A stretch of DNA of 16,321 bases from an uncultured Lachnospiraceae bacterium (GCA_910588755.1 CAJUQZ010000057.1:8216-24536); one strand, 5' to 3'. Shown: positions 7,159 to 15,242, counted from the first letter of the stretch. The notes: generated by a model not told the origin, from the letters alone. Numbers and translations are program-made.

Positions 7159-9246
7159 TTATTGGGCTTTTGCCTTATCGCCTTCTATCTTCTTCACAAA
7201 GCCGCACTGTTCATCTGCGCAGACCAGCTTGTTCCCTTTTATGAGCATGATGCCGCCACAGCGCTCGCACTTCTCCCCAGACGGCCGCTGCCACACCATG
7301 AAGTCACACTCGGGAATTGCCTCGCAGCCATAATAGCGCCGGCCTTTCTTGGTCTTGCGCACGACAACCTCCTTGCCACACTTTGGACAGGCCACACCGA
7401 TCTTCTCAAAATAAGGCTTTGTGCTCCTGCACTCGGGAAATCCCGGGCATGCGAGGAACTTGCCGTGCGGCCCGTACTTGATGACCATATTCCTGCCGCA
7501 CACCTCGCACACCTCGTCCGACACCTCGTCTGCAATCTCGACCTCGTCGAGTTCCTTCTCCGCCTTCTTCACCGCCTCGTCAAGGTCGGGATAAAAATTC
7601 GATACCACGGTCTTCCAGCTGACTGCGCCCGTCTCAACCTTATCAAGCAGCGCCTCCAGGTTGGCGGTGAAATTCACATCGACGATGGTCGCAAACGCAT
7701 CCTTCATCATGTTATTGACCACCTCTCCAAGCTCGGACACATACAGGTTTTTGTCCTCCTTGACCACATAGCGCCGCGCCATGATCGTCGTGATTGTCGG
7801 CGCATATGTGCTGGGACGGCCGATTCCAAGCTCCTCGAGTGCCCGCACAAGCGACGCCTCTGTATAGTGCGCCGGCGGCTGGGTGAAATGCTGCTTTGGA
7901 TCAAGTGACTCCAAGGTAAGCTGGGTATCCTTTGTAATATCCTTCACCAGTGTATTGGTGTCTGCTTTCTCCTCGTCAGCCTCCTTGTAGACACTCATAA
8001 ATCCGTCAAAGGCAAGCTTCGACGCGGACACGCTAAACTGGTGTTTGTCCGCCTCAATCCTGATGGAGGTCGTCTCATACTTCGCCGGCGTCATACGGCT
8101 TGCTGTAAAGCGTTTCCAGATCAGCTGATACAGCCGGAACTGATCGCGGCTTAGGGATTCTTTCAGGTCGGCTGGTGTGTTGCTGATATCGGTCGGGCGG
8201 ATCGCCTCGTGCGCGTCCTGTATCTTCTGCTCCTTTTTCTTTTCCGTCACGGTCTTAGCTGCGTACTGCTCCCCGTAATTCTGGGCGATATAATCCCTAG
8301 AAGCCGCCACTGCCTCATCGGAAACCCGCGTGGAATCGGTTCTAAGATATGTGATAATACCGACTGTCCCCTGTCCCTTTAATTCAACGCCCTCGTAGAG
8401 CTGCTGTGCAAGGCGCATGGTCTTCTGCGTCGAGAAATTAAGCACCTTGCTTGCCTCCTGCTGGAGTGTCGATGTCGTGAAGGGCAGCGGCGCTTTCCTG
8501 ACGCGCTCGCCTTTCTTGATGTCCTTTACCTCAAAGTGCGCATTTTTAAGCTCTTTTAGGATTTTGTCCATCTCCTCCTTTGAGGCGATATCCGTCTTTT
8601 TGTCCCCTGTGCCATAATACTTTGCGACCAGCGGCTTTTTCTCTCCTTTAATCTTTAACGCTGCGTCGAGCGTCCAGTACTCCTCCGGGATAAAAGCGTT
8701 GATCTCATCCTCCCTGTCACAGATGATGCGCAGCGCTACCGACTGCACCCGGCCTGCACTTAAACCACGCTTAATCTTTGCCCACAGAAGCGGCGAGATG
8801 CGATACCCCACCATTCTGTCCAGCATACGCCGCGCCTGCTGTGCGTCCACAAGACTCATGTCGATCTCCCTTGGATTCTTTAAAGATTCCTTGACTGCGT
8901 TCTTGGTGATCTCGTTGAAGGTGATACGGTACACCTTTTTGTCCTCAAGCTTCAGGGCGATATACAGATGCCATGAGATCGCCTCTCCCTCGCGGTCAGG
9001 GTCCGTCGCAAGATAAATCTTGTCAGCCTTCTTGACTTCCTTTCTAAGCTTTGCCAGAATGTCGCCCTTGCCCCGTATCGTTATATATTTGGGCTCATAA
9101 TCATTGTCCGCATCAAACCCAAGCTGGCTCTTTGGCATATCGCGCACATGGCCGTTGCTCGCCATCACCTCATAATTTGCACCCAGAAATTTCTTGATCG
9201 TCTTCACCTTCGCGGGTGACTCCACTATCACTAAATACTTTGCCAT
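7159..9246 (-). CDS. topA: DNA topoisomerase I (type IA)
   Basis: TopA relaxes negative supercoils by cutting and rejoining one DNA strand through a 5'-phosphotyrosine. The 695-residue product starts with a Toprim domain (VIVESPAKVKTIKKFLG, Glu at 9; metal-binding DPDREGE at 82-88). Next come LSAGRVQSVALRIICDRE (about 162-179) and the catalytic Tyr300 in GIITYLRTDSTR. Three C-terminal four-cysteine zinc motifs at about 580-606, 620-647 and 660-681 are typical of Firmicute TopA; the third has shorter loops. I start it at ATG 9244-9246, with AGAGG 6 nt upstream. An in-frame TTG six bases upstream touches the ribosome site and is unlikely. The gene has its own promoter and a roughly 140-nt leader. 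dprA and comM lie upstream, a common neighbourhood in clostridia. Confidence 0.97.
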   Translation of the reverse strand: MAKYLVIVESPAKVKTIKKFLGANYEVMASNGHVRDMPKSQLGFDADNDYEPKYITIRGKGDILAKLRKEVKKADKIYLATDPDREGEAISWHLYIALKLEDKKVYRITFNEITKNAVKESLKNPREIDMSLVDAQQARRMLDRMVGYRISPLLWAKIKRGLSAGRVQSVALRIICDREDEINAFIPEEYWTLDAALKIKGEKKPLVAKYYGTGDKKTDIASKEEMDKILKELKNAHFEVKDIKKGERVRKAPLPFTTSTLQQEASKVLNFSTQKTMRLAQQLYEGVELKGQGTVGIITYLRTDSTRVSDEAVAASRDYIAQNYGEQYAAKTVTEKKKEQKIQDAHEAIRPTDISNTPADLKESLSRDQFRLYQLIWKRFTASRMTPAKYETTSIRIEADKHQFSVSASKLAFDGFMSVYKEADEEKADTNTLVKDITKDTQLTLESLDPKQHFTQPPAHYTEASLVRALEELGIGRPSTYAPTITTIMARRYVVKEDKNLYVSELGEVVNNMMKDAFATIVDVNFTANLEALLDKVETGAVSWKTVVSNFYPDLDEAVKKAEKELDEVEIADEVSDEVCEVCGRNMVIKYGPHGKFLACPGFPECRSTKPYFEKIGVACPKCGKEVVVRKTKKGRRYYGCEAIPECDFMVWQRPSGEKCERCGGIMLIKGNKLVCADEQCGFVKKIEGDKAKAQ

Positions 9247-9268
9247 ATCCAACCTCTACCCATTCCTT

Positions 9269-9367
9269 CTATATATTAAGGATCTGCGGAAAAATGACCA
9301 GCACCTTCTGACTTGTCTGCATCACTTCTTTTCCCCCAGCTCCTGATGATACGTCAATCAATATCAT
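9269..9367 (-). other. Possible small leader ORF (32 codons) before topA
   Basis: Within the topA leader an ATG at 9365-9367 opens a 32-codon frame ending in TAG at 9269-9271 (product begins MILIDVSSGAGGKEVMQTSQ). The first ATG has no good ribosome site. An internal ATG at codon 16 is preceded by GGGGG at about 10 nt. It could be a regulatory upstream ORF or chance; nothing in it is recognisable. Confidence 0.15.
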
Positions 9368-9393
9368 TTTGGTCTGTCTGACTTACGTTCACC

Positions 9394-9422
9394 ACTATAA
9401 CCTAATTTTCCAGCCGTGGCAA
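9394..9422 (-). promoter_or_regulatory. Probable topA promoter
   Basis: On the minus strand, TTGCCA (9417-9422), a 17-nt spacer and TATAGT (9394-9399) each match the sigma-A consensus at five of six positions. The start would be near 9387, giving a leader of about 140 nt. Confidence 0.6.
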
Positions 9423-9425
9423 GTA

Positions 9426-9440
9426 AAATTTTTGAAAATT
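9426..9440 (-). promoter_or_regulatory. Weak CodY-box-like sequence upstream of topA
   Basis: The minus strand reads AATTTTCAAAAATTT, 13 of 15 matches to the CodY box but lacking the central G. It lies 4 nt upstream of the topA -35. The stretch is nearly all A and T, so the match may be compositional. Confidence 0.25.
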
Positions 9441-9453
9441 TTTGAGAATGCCT

Positions 9454-10587
9454 TCACATCTCATCACACAAACGCATGTACTGTCTATCCCTGCACAGGA
9501 TCAGTCCCTTCAGCTCCAGTTCCACAAGCCCCTGGCAGACCTGCGGTATCGTACAAGTGCTCTTGTGCTCCCGCAGCCTTGCGACAATCACATCCTGTGC
9601 TGCCGGAAGCAGTCCTAATACCGCGTAAACCTCCTGTGCTGTCTGTGAAAGTTTGCAGGACGATTGTCGCTGCAGCTGCGTTTTTTGTCTTTTTAAAAGA
9701 TTATCCCAGTGCATGTCTTCTATGATGTCATCCGGCGTGACGGCCACAGCGGCACCCTGACGGATCAGCCGGTTGCAGCCCATGCTTAGACTGTCCGTGC
9801 ATCTTCCCGGAATCGTGTACACTTCCCTGCCCTGTTCCAAAGCCATGTCCACCGTGATGAGCGTCCCGCTTTTCTCCCGCGCCTCCACGACGAGCACCAC
9901 GTCCGCAAGCGCGCTGATGATGCGGTTCCTCGGCGGAAAAAGAGCCGGTCTTGGCTCCATCTGGGGCGGGTACTCTGACAGCACACCCCCGCTTTCGAGA
10001 AGCTGTCTATAAAGTGGCTCATTACTCTTTGGGTACACGATGTCCACACCGCACCCAAGCACCGCATAGGAATGCCCTCCCGCCTTGAGCGCCGCTGTCT
10101 GTCCAATCCCGTCAATCCCTGCTGCCATGCCGCTTATGACATCCACACCGCGCTCTGCAAAGCCCTTTGCAAATTTTTCCGCAATGAGCCTGCCATACTC
10201 GCTGCACTTCCTCGCCCCAATCACCGCCACTGCAGGATTTGCTGCATCCGGAAGGCTTCCCCTGTAAAAGATTCCAAAGGGCGGGTCGGGAATCCTAGCA
10301 AGTTTCCCTGGAAAATCAGACGCCTGGCAGTATGTGTAGCAGATGCCGGCCTTTGCAAGATGGCGCCATACTTTCTGGGGTGTGTAGCGCTCCTTTTGCT
10401 GCTGAAAGTGCTCACAGCCTTTCAGTCCCATGACCGCAGCAAGCTTTCCCTCCTCCATACCATAAATCCCCTGTGCGCTTCCTGCCATCTCTAGAAGCCT
10501 GTATTTGGTACTACTCGTGACCCAGTATATGGTATCTAGCCACGCGGCGTACATTTTCTGTTCCAATTCCTTCTGATCCTCTGTCAT
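9454..10587 (-). CDS. dprA: DNA processing protein DprA (Smf)
   Basis: DprA binds incoming single-stranded DNA in the cytoplasm during natural transformation and loads RecA on it. The 377-residue product has an N-terminal helical region (about 1-85) and a Rossmann-fold core at about 90-290. Core motifs are VAVIGARKCSEYG (121-132), ISGMAAGIDG (151-160), FPPRNRIIS (217-225), EKSGTLIT (238-245), EVYTIPG (255-261) and GCNRLIRQGA (270-279). A C-terminal winged-helix domain (about 315-372) follows, as in full-length DprA. The gene begins 3 nt after the comM stop, so the two are co-transcribed. The first ATG (10585-10587) has only a weak ribosome site; the ATG at codon 12 is an alternative. DprA genes are also kept in strains not known to be transformable, so competence is not proven. 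Confidence 0.95.
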   Translation of the reverse strand: MTEDQKELEQKMYAAWLDTIYWVTSSTKYRLLEMAGSAQGIYGMEEGKLAAVMGLKGCEHFQQQKERYTPQKVWRHLAKAGICYTYCQASDFPGKLARIPDPPFGIFYRGSLPDAANPAVAVIGARKCSEYGRLIAEKFAKGFAERGVDVISGMAAGIDGIGQTAALKAGGHSYAVLGCGVDIVYPKSNEPLYRQLLESGGVLSEYPPQMEPRPALFPPRNRIISALADVVLVVEAREKSGTLITVDMALEQGREVYTIPGRCTDSLSMGCNRLIRQGAAVAVTPDDIIEDMHWDNLLKRQKTQLQRQSSCKLSQTAQEVYAVLGLLPAAQDVIVARLREHKSTCTIPQVCQGLVELELKGLILCRDRQYMRLCDEM

Positions 10588-10590
10588 ATG

Positions 10591-12132
10591 CTAATTCCAA
10601 TATCCTTTATCATTGATTCTGTAGCAGACTGCCTCGCTGATATGTCCTATATTTATATCGTCCTTTTCATCCAAGTCTGCGATGGTCCTTGCCACCTTTA
10701 TCATTTTATGATATGCACGCGCTGACAGATTCATCATGGTAAATATTTCCTCCACCATTTTCTGTTCATCGAGCCCAAGCACACAGTACTTCCTGATGTC
10801 ACCGGCCCGAAGCTCCGCATTGAACTGGTAGCGCGTGCCTCTGTAGCGGTGCTGCTGGCGCTCTCTTGCCGCTGCGACACGCGCCCTGATCCTGGCACTG
10901 CTTTCATTGTGCATGTCCGCGGAGAGCTGCCTGATATCCACCCTTGGCGCCTCTGTCACCACATCAATCCGGTCCAGGATGGGCCCTGATATCCTTGAGA
11001 GGTATCTTCTGACCTCCGACTCCGAACAGGTGCACCGGCTTCTGTCTGGAAAATAGCCGCAAGGACAGGGATTCATCGCTGCCACCAGCATGAAATCCGC
11101 TGGATATACAAAATTTCCATAAGTCCTGGCTATGTGAATTTGCTTGTCCTCGAGTGGCTGTCTTAAAATTTCAATTGTGCGGCTACGAAATTCCGGAAGT
11201 TCATCCATAAAGAGAACACCTCTGTGTGCCAATGAAATGACGCCTGGCCTGGGAATCCTCCCACCGCCTGCAAGCGCCTGTTCAGAAATGGTATGATGTG
11301 GATCAAGAAATGGTCTTTTCGTGATCAGTGACCTGTCGTCGCCAAGCTGTCCCGCGACACTGTATATTGTGGAAACTTCAAGGCTTTCCTCCCTGGACAG
11401 GGCAGGCAGTATCGTTGGGATCCGCTTTGCAATCATGGTCTTGCCAGAGCCTGGCGCCCCGATCATCAAGATATGGTGAAAGCCTGCTGCAGCCACTTCC
11501 ACCGCGCGCTTTACAGTCTCCTGCCCGTTAATCTCTGCAAAGTCCAGATCGGTGTCTGGCCCGTCGCAGGTCCCGATCAGGGTGTGACTAGCTGGCGCAA
11601 TCCTCTGTGGCTTGCGCTCCTCGGTTTCCTGCAAATATCCGATTGTCTCTGACAGGCTGCTGACACCAATGATCTCAATGTCGTCTATGACTGCAGCTTC
11701 TCGCACGTTTGCCGTCGGTACGATACATCTCCTGACATGCTCCTGCTTTGCCTTCTGCACGATGGGCAACACGCCCCTGACCGCGCGCACTTCCCCGTCT
11801 AGCCCGAGCTCTCCCAAAATCAAGGCATCTCGTATACCCTCCTCTGGTATAATTCCAAGTGACACGAGAATGCCGACCGCGATCGGAAGGTCATAGGAAG
11901 CGCCTTCCTTTCTCATCTCTGCCGGGAAGATACTGACTGTGAGTCGCATGGGAGGTATCTGTACGGAGGCATTTTTGAGTGCTACCCTGACGCGCTCTTT
12001 TGCCTCCCTTACCTCGTTGCTTAACTGCCCTACCATCTCAAAACCGGGCATCCCCCTAGACGCATCGACCTCTACCGCCGCAAGCATGCTCTCGATCCCA
12101 TTGATGGCTCCTGTAATGATTCTGCTATACAT
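10591..12132 (-). CDS. comM: ComM/YifB-family AAA+ ATPase (Mg chelatase-like)
   Basis: ComM is an AAA+ hexameric helicase that promotes branch migration during integration of transforming DNA; YifB is the same family. The 513-residue product has the N-terminal ComM/Lon-like fold (about 1-170; RVRVALKNASVQIPP and SIFPAEMRKEGASYDLPIAV-type motif). The AAA+ core carries Walker A GAPGSGKT at 225-232 and Walker B VLFMDE at 306-311. MNPCPCG at 353-359 is followed by two further cysteines (CTC), a possible zinc site. The C-terminal Mg-chelatase domain follows. I start it at ATG 12130-12132, with AAGGAG 9 nt upstream; a TTG lies directly before it. Its own promoter is likely in the gap after sigK, and dprA follows in the same transcript. 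Confidence 0.95.
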   Translation of the reverse strand: MYSRIITGAINGIESMLAAVEVDASRGMPGFEMVGQLSNEVREAKERVRVALKNASVQIPPMRLTVSIFPAEMRKEGASYDLPIAVGILVSLGIIPEEGIRDALILGELGLDGEVRAVRGVLPIVQKAKQEHVRRCIVPTANVREAAVIDDIEIIGVSSLSETIGYLQETEERKPQRIAPASHTLIGTCDGPDTDLDFAEINGQETVKRAVEVAAAGFHHILMIGAPGSGKTMIAKRIPTILPALSREESLEVSTIYSVAGQLGDDRSLITKRPFLDPHHTISEQALAGGGRIPRPGVISLAHRGVLFMDELPEFRSRTIEILRQPLEDKQIHIARTYGNFVYPADFMLVAAMNPCPCGYFPDRSRCTCSESEVRRYLSRISGPILDRIDVVTEAPRVDIRQLSADMHNESSARIRARVAAARERQQHRYRGTRYQFNAELRAGDIRKYCVLGLDEQKMVEEIFTMMNLSARAYHKMIKVARTIADLDEKDDINIGHISEAVCYRINDKGYWN

Positions 12133-12169
12133 CAATTGTTTCTCCTTCGTTTTTATGCGTTACCTGTCT

Positions 12170-12198
12170 TATATATCACAAGTAACCCGGGAAAACAA
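12170..12198 (-). promoter_or_regulatory. Candidate comM-dprA promoter
   Basis: On the minus strand, TTGTTT (12193-12198), a 17-nt spacer and TATATA (12170-12175), preceded by a TG, form a moderate sigma-A-like promoter about 30 nt before the comM ribosome site. Confidence 0.4.
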
Positions 12199-12201
12199 CC
12201 A

Positions 12202-12233
12202 AAATGTAAAAAATAGCACACGAAATGTAAAAA
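12202..12233. repeat. Direct repeat upstream of the comM promoter
   Basis: The 11-mer AAATGTAAAAA occurs at 12202-12212 and again at 12223-12233, exactly 21 bp apart (two helical turns), just upstream of the -35. The spacing would suit two proteins bound on the same face of DNA. It shares ATGTAAA with the motif around the flgB promoter. AT-richness makes chance possible. Confidence 0.35.
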
Positions 12234-12258
12234 TTAATACACTTTCACGCAGGTTTTC

Positions 12259-12918
12259 TTAACATAATTTTTCTTCTTCAAGACCCGCTTTCAGTTTTCC
12301 AAGCGCCTTTTTTTCGATTCGTGAGACATAGCTTCTGGAAATTCCCAGCAGCTTTCCGATGTCTTTTTGTGTCATTTCCTCACCGGTAAAACTTTTTCCC
12401 GATATTCCGTACCGCATCTTGATGATGTCGCGTTCCCTGTCATCAAGCTTTTGTTCGATCAGGCGGGACAGGCAGCCAAGTTTTGCCACCATATCCATGT
12501 CGTCCACGATATCGCGCTGTTCCTGCTCGCAGACATCAATCAAATTGATCTCGTTTCCCTCTTTGTCCGTTCCGATCGGTTCATACAGCGATACCTCGCG
12601 CGTCACTTTCTTCCTCGCCCGGAACATCATCAACAGCTCATTGTCAATACATCTGGCCGCATAGGTGGCAAGCCTGCTGCCCTTCTCTGCCTTAAAGGTA
12701 TTTACCGCCTTGATCAGTCCTATGGTTCCTATGGATATCAGGTCTTCCATGTCCTCGCCGCACCCCATATATTTCTTGGACACGTGCGCCACCAGACGCA
12801 GGTTTCTCTCGATCAGGATCTGCCTTGCCCTATGGGCCGCTTCCAGATCCTTGCTGTTCATCGCTTCCAGGTACAGGGTCTCCTCCTTGGCGGATAAAGG
12901 TTGCTCAAAGGTCTTCAA
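12259..12918 (-). CDS. sigK: RNA polymerase sporulation sigma factor SigK, without pro-sequence
   Basis: SigK directs late mother-cell transcription during endospore formation (spore coat and cortex genes). The 219-residue product has region 2 (NLRLVAHVSKKY at 39-50; EDLISIGTIGLIKA at 58-71; LATYAARCIDNELLM at 83-97). The SigK-like linker LYEPIGTDKEGNEINLIDV follows at 111-129, and a region 4 helix-turn-helix (DIGKLLGISRSYVSRIEKKAL) at 186-206. The start is TTG at 12916-12918, with GGGGG 6 nt upstream; an in-frame stop lies upstream and no ATG is available. The protein begins where mature B. subtilis SigK begins, so the membrane-tethering pro-peptide is absent. The frame is uninterrupted, with no skin-like insertion. 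SigE is the nearest alternative, but the linker sequence favours SigK. Confidence 0.9.
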   Translation of the reverse strand: MKTFEQPLSAKEETLYLEAMNSKDLEAAHRARQILIERNLRLVAHVSKKYMGCGEDMEDLISIGTIGLIKAVNTFKAEKGSRLATYAARCIDNELLMMFRARKKVTREVSLYEPIGTDKEGNEINLIDVCEQEQRDIVDDMDMVAKLGCLSRLIEQKLDDRERDIIKMRYGISGKSFTGEEMTQKDIGKLLGISRSYVSRIEKKALGKLKAGLEEEKLC

Positions 12919-12944
12919 GAAATGCCCCCAGGACTTATTTATTC

Positions 12945-12972
12945 TATTGTATGAACCGCCGCCCTTTTAAGT
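12945..12972 (-). promoter_or_regulatory. Sigma-K/sigma-E-like promoter of sigK
   Basis: On the minus strand, AC (12971-12972), a 17-nt spacer and CATACAATA (12945-12953) fit the sigma-K consensus AC-N17-CATANNNTA. CATACAAT also fits the sigma-E -10, but no sigma-E -35 is seen at the right distance. The start would lie about 20 nt before the TTG of sigK. This suggests sigK is expressed from a mother-cell promoter, possibly by its own product. Confidence 0.5.
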
Positions 12973-12988
12973 GCCTTTCCAAAAAAAA

Positions 12989-14854
12989 TTAGGTGCATTT
13001 TAACGTCCGCGTGGCATTGAGCACTGCGATAATCATAACACCGACATCTGCAAAAATAGCCCACCACATATTGACAAAACCGACCGCGCCCAAGCCAAGA
13101 CACGCAAATTTGACCACCAGCGCAAAAATAATATTCTGGTGCACAATCCTTATCGTCTTTCTCGATATATTCATGGCTGTGGCGATCTTTGCCGGATCAT
13201 CGTCCATCAGCACAATATCCGCCGCCTCTATGGCCGCGTCCGAGCCTAAGGCGCCCATCGCAATACCGATATCGGCCCTCGAGAGCACCGGCGCGTCGTT
13301 GATGCCGTCCCCGACAAAAGCCAGGCGCTCCTTCTCTCCCTTTAATGCGAGCAGGCGCTCCACCTCCGCAACCTTGTCTGCGGGAAGCAGTCCGCTCTTG
13401 ACCACGTCCACACCAAGCTCCGCCGCCACTGCCTCCGCAACGTTCTTTGTATCGCCTGTGAGCATGACCACCTGACTGACACCTGCTGCCTTGAGACCTG
13501 CAATCGCAGCTCCTGCACCGGGCTTTACGATATCCGAGATCAGAATATATCCGGCATACCGGCCGTCGACCGCCACATGGACTTCCGTTCCGATATTCTG
13601 CGGCACCTCATATGGAATACCTAGCATTTTCATAAACCTGGTATTTCCAGCAGACACCTTCTGTCCGCCAATAACTGCGGATACCCCATGACCACTGATC
13701 TCCTCCACATCAGAAACGCGCGCGGTGTCAATCGTTTTTCCATAGGCTTCCTTTAAGCTCTTGCTGATCGGATGGTTGGAATAGCTCTCCGCGTACGCTG
13801 CCATCTCCAGAAGCGCCTCTTTTGTCACGCCCTCTGCGGCCTCTATGTGCGTCACCTCAAAGACACCCTTTGTCAGTGTGCCTGTCTTGTCACACACCAC
13901 ATACTTTGTCTCTGACAGCGCCTCCAAATAATTGGAGCCCTTCACAAGCACTCCCTTTGACGACGCCCCGCCGATACCGCCAAAGAAGCTTAGCGGTATG
14001 GATATGACAAGCGCGCAGGGACAGCTGATAACGAGCGTCGTGAGTGCCCTGATCACCCACTGCTGCCAGTTCGCCGGATTGCCCAGCAAGAGGTTTATGA
14101 TGGGCGGAAGCAGCGCAAGCGCAAGTGCGCCAATACACACTGCCGGCGTATAGTACTTTGCAAAACGAGTGATGAAATTCTCAGATTTTGATTTCTTCAT
14201 GCTGGAATTTTCTACAAGTTCGAGTATCCTGGATACGGTGGACTCCCCAAACTCCTTCGTCGTCCTTATGTGAAGAAGCCCTGTCAGGTTGACACACCCA
14301 CTGATAACCTCGTCGCCCTCATGGACCTCCCGTGGAAGGCTTTCCCCTGTGAGCGCGCTTGTGTTGAGCGTCGAACTGCCGCATGTGACCACACCGTCAA
14401 TCGGAAGCTTCTCTCCTGGTTGCACCACGATCACTGTCCCAATCTCAACGTCGTCTGGATCAACCTGTATGAGCTGTCCATCCTGCTCGATATTGGCATA
14501 ATCCGGTCTGATATCCATGAGCGCGGATATATTCCTGCGGCTCTTTCCCACCGCATAGCTTTGAAAGAGCTCACCGATCTGGTAAAACAGCATCACCGCG
14601 GTGCCCTCGACATATTCCCCAAGGATAATCGCGCCCACCGTGGCAAGCGCCATCAGGAAGTTCTCATCAAACACCTGCCCGTTGACGATTCCCAGCACGG
14701 CTTTCCTCAGTATGTCATATCCGATAATAAGATAGGGGACCAGAAACAGCGCCAGCCTTATATATCTGTTTTCCACCGATATCAGGCACAATACCACAAC
14801 CAATATGGCCGCTGTGATAATACGGATCAATACTTTTTTTTGCTTTTTTGTCAT
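12989..14854 (-). CDS. zntA: P1B-2 type heavy-metal exporting ATPase (Zn/Cd/Pb)
   Basis: This is a membrane P-type ATPase expected to pump Zn2+, Cd2+ or Pb2+ out of the cell. In 621 residues it shows N-terminal membrane helices (about 8-90), TGES at 169-172 and the metal-site CPC at 278-280. The phosphorylated Asp322 lies in DKTGTLT; SNHP (359-362), TGDT (466-469) and GDGINDAP (515-522) follow. The last membrane helix carries Asp603 in DVG, and a Lys (581) lies in the one before; both are typical of the Zn/Cd/Pb subgroup rather than copper pumps. No N-terminal HMA domain is present: one is encoded separately just upstream. The ATG at 14854 has AGAGGT 8 nt upstream. Eight T residues follow the stop, but I see no clear hairpin there. 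Confidence 0.94.
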   Translation of the reverse strand: MTKKQKKVLIRIITAAILVVVLCLISVENRYIRLALFLVPYLIIGYDILRKAVLGIVNGQVFDENFLMALATVGAIILGEYVEGTAVMLFYQIGELFQSYAVGKSRRNISALMDIRPDYANIEQDGQLIQVDPDDVEIGTVIVVQPGEKLPIDGVVTCGSSTLNTSALTGESLPREVHEGDEVISGCVNLTGLLHIRTTKEFGESTVSRILELVENSSMKKSKSENFITRFAKYYTPAVCIGALALALLPPIINLLLGNPANWQQWVIRALTTLVISCPCALVISIPLSFFGGIGGASSKGVLVKGSNYLEALSETKYVVCDKTGTLTKGVFEVTHIEAAEGVTKEALLEMAAYAESYSNHPISKSLKEAYGKTIDTARVSDVEEISGHGVSAVIGGQKVSAGNTRFMKMLGIPYEVPQNIGTEVHVAVDGRYAGYILISDIVKPGAGAAIAGLKAAGVSQVVMLTGDTKNVAEAVAAELGVDVVKSGLLPADKVAEVERLLALKGEKERLAFVGDGINDAPVLSRADIGIAMGALGSDAAIEAADIVLMDDDPAKIATAMNISRKTIRIVHQNIIFALVVKFACLGLGAVGFVNMWWAIFADVGVMIIAVLNATRTLKCT

Positions 14855-14905
14855 TTTCGTCTACCTCTTTCCTGTTTATATGGAAATTGCGCATGATGGC
14901 CGTGT

Positions 14906-14949
14906 GTATGAAAATGGCTCCTGCATCTGCTGCCGAGCCATTTTCATAC
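14906..14949. repeat. Perfect 15-bp inverted repeat between the HMA gene and the ATPase gene
   Basis: GTATGAAAATGGCTC (14906-14920) and its exact complement GAGCCATTTTCATAC (14935-14949) flank a 14-nt loop. The hairpin begins about 12 nt after the HMA stop. No T-run follows on the minus strand, so it is not an obvious terminator. It may set mRNA stability or the relative output of the two genes. Its loop region contains the same 9-mer (CCTGCATCT, 14920-14928) that is repeated in the operon leader. Confidence 0.8.
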
Positions 14950-14961
14950 CTTTTAATATTT

Positions 14962-15180
14962 TTACAAAAAGATCTCGCAGTCAGACTCAACCTTCTTACA
15001 GTTCTTTAACACCTCTGCCATGACAGCAGATTCGTCGGCACCCTCCTCAAATTCCACTTTCATCTTCTGTGGCATAAATGCAACTGTCGCCTCCTTAACA
15101 CCTGCGGTCTTGTTTGCAGCGGCCTCCATCTTTGCTGCACACGCTGCACAGTCCACCTCGATTTTGTACGTTTTTTTCAT
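14962..15180 (-). CDS. Stand-alone HMA heavy-metal-binding protein
   Basis: This 72-residue protein has the length and pattern of a single HMA (ferredoxin-like) metal-binding domain. It starts MKKTYKIEVDCAACAAKMEA, with the two-cysteine site at Cys11 and Cys14, and continues GVKEATVAFMPQKMKVEFE. The motif is DCAACA rather than the copper-chaperone GMTCxxC. It lacks a signal peptide or membrane segment, so it should act in the cytosol. Placed just upstream of an ATPase that lacks this domain, it probably serves as the pump's detached metal-binding domain or chaperone; that is inference. The ATG at 15180 has AAGGAGGAT about 7 nt upstream. A copper chaperone (CopZ) is the other reading, but the Zn/Cd-type pump and sensor argue against it. 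Confidence 0.88.
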   Translation of the reverse strand: MKKTYKIEVDCAACAAKMEAAANKTAGVKEATVAFMPQKMKVEFEEGADESAVMAEVLKNCKKVESDCEIFL

Positions 15181-15242
15181 TGTTGATATCCTCCTTATTT
15201 ATTCATTCTTTTTATTCTTTTACTTTTCCCTTATTCATTTTT

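Noticed and set aside
7162..7908. Long open frame (248 codons) on the plus strand
   Set aside because: It is exactly opposite topA, has no ribosome site, and its His/Leu/Arg-rich product is the mirror of a conserved gene.
14906..14949. Terminator between the HMA gene and the ATPase gene
   Set aside because: No T-run follows the stem in the direction of transcription.
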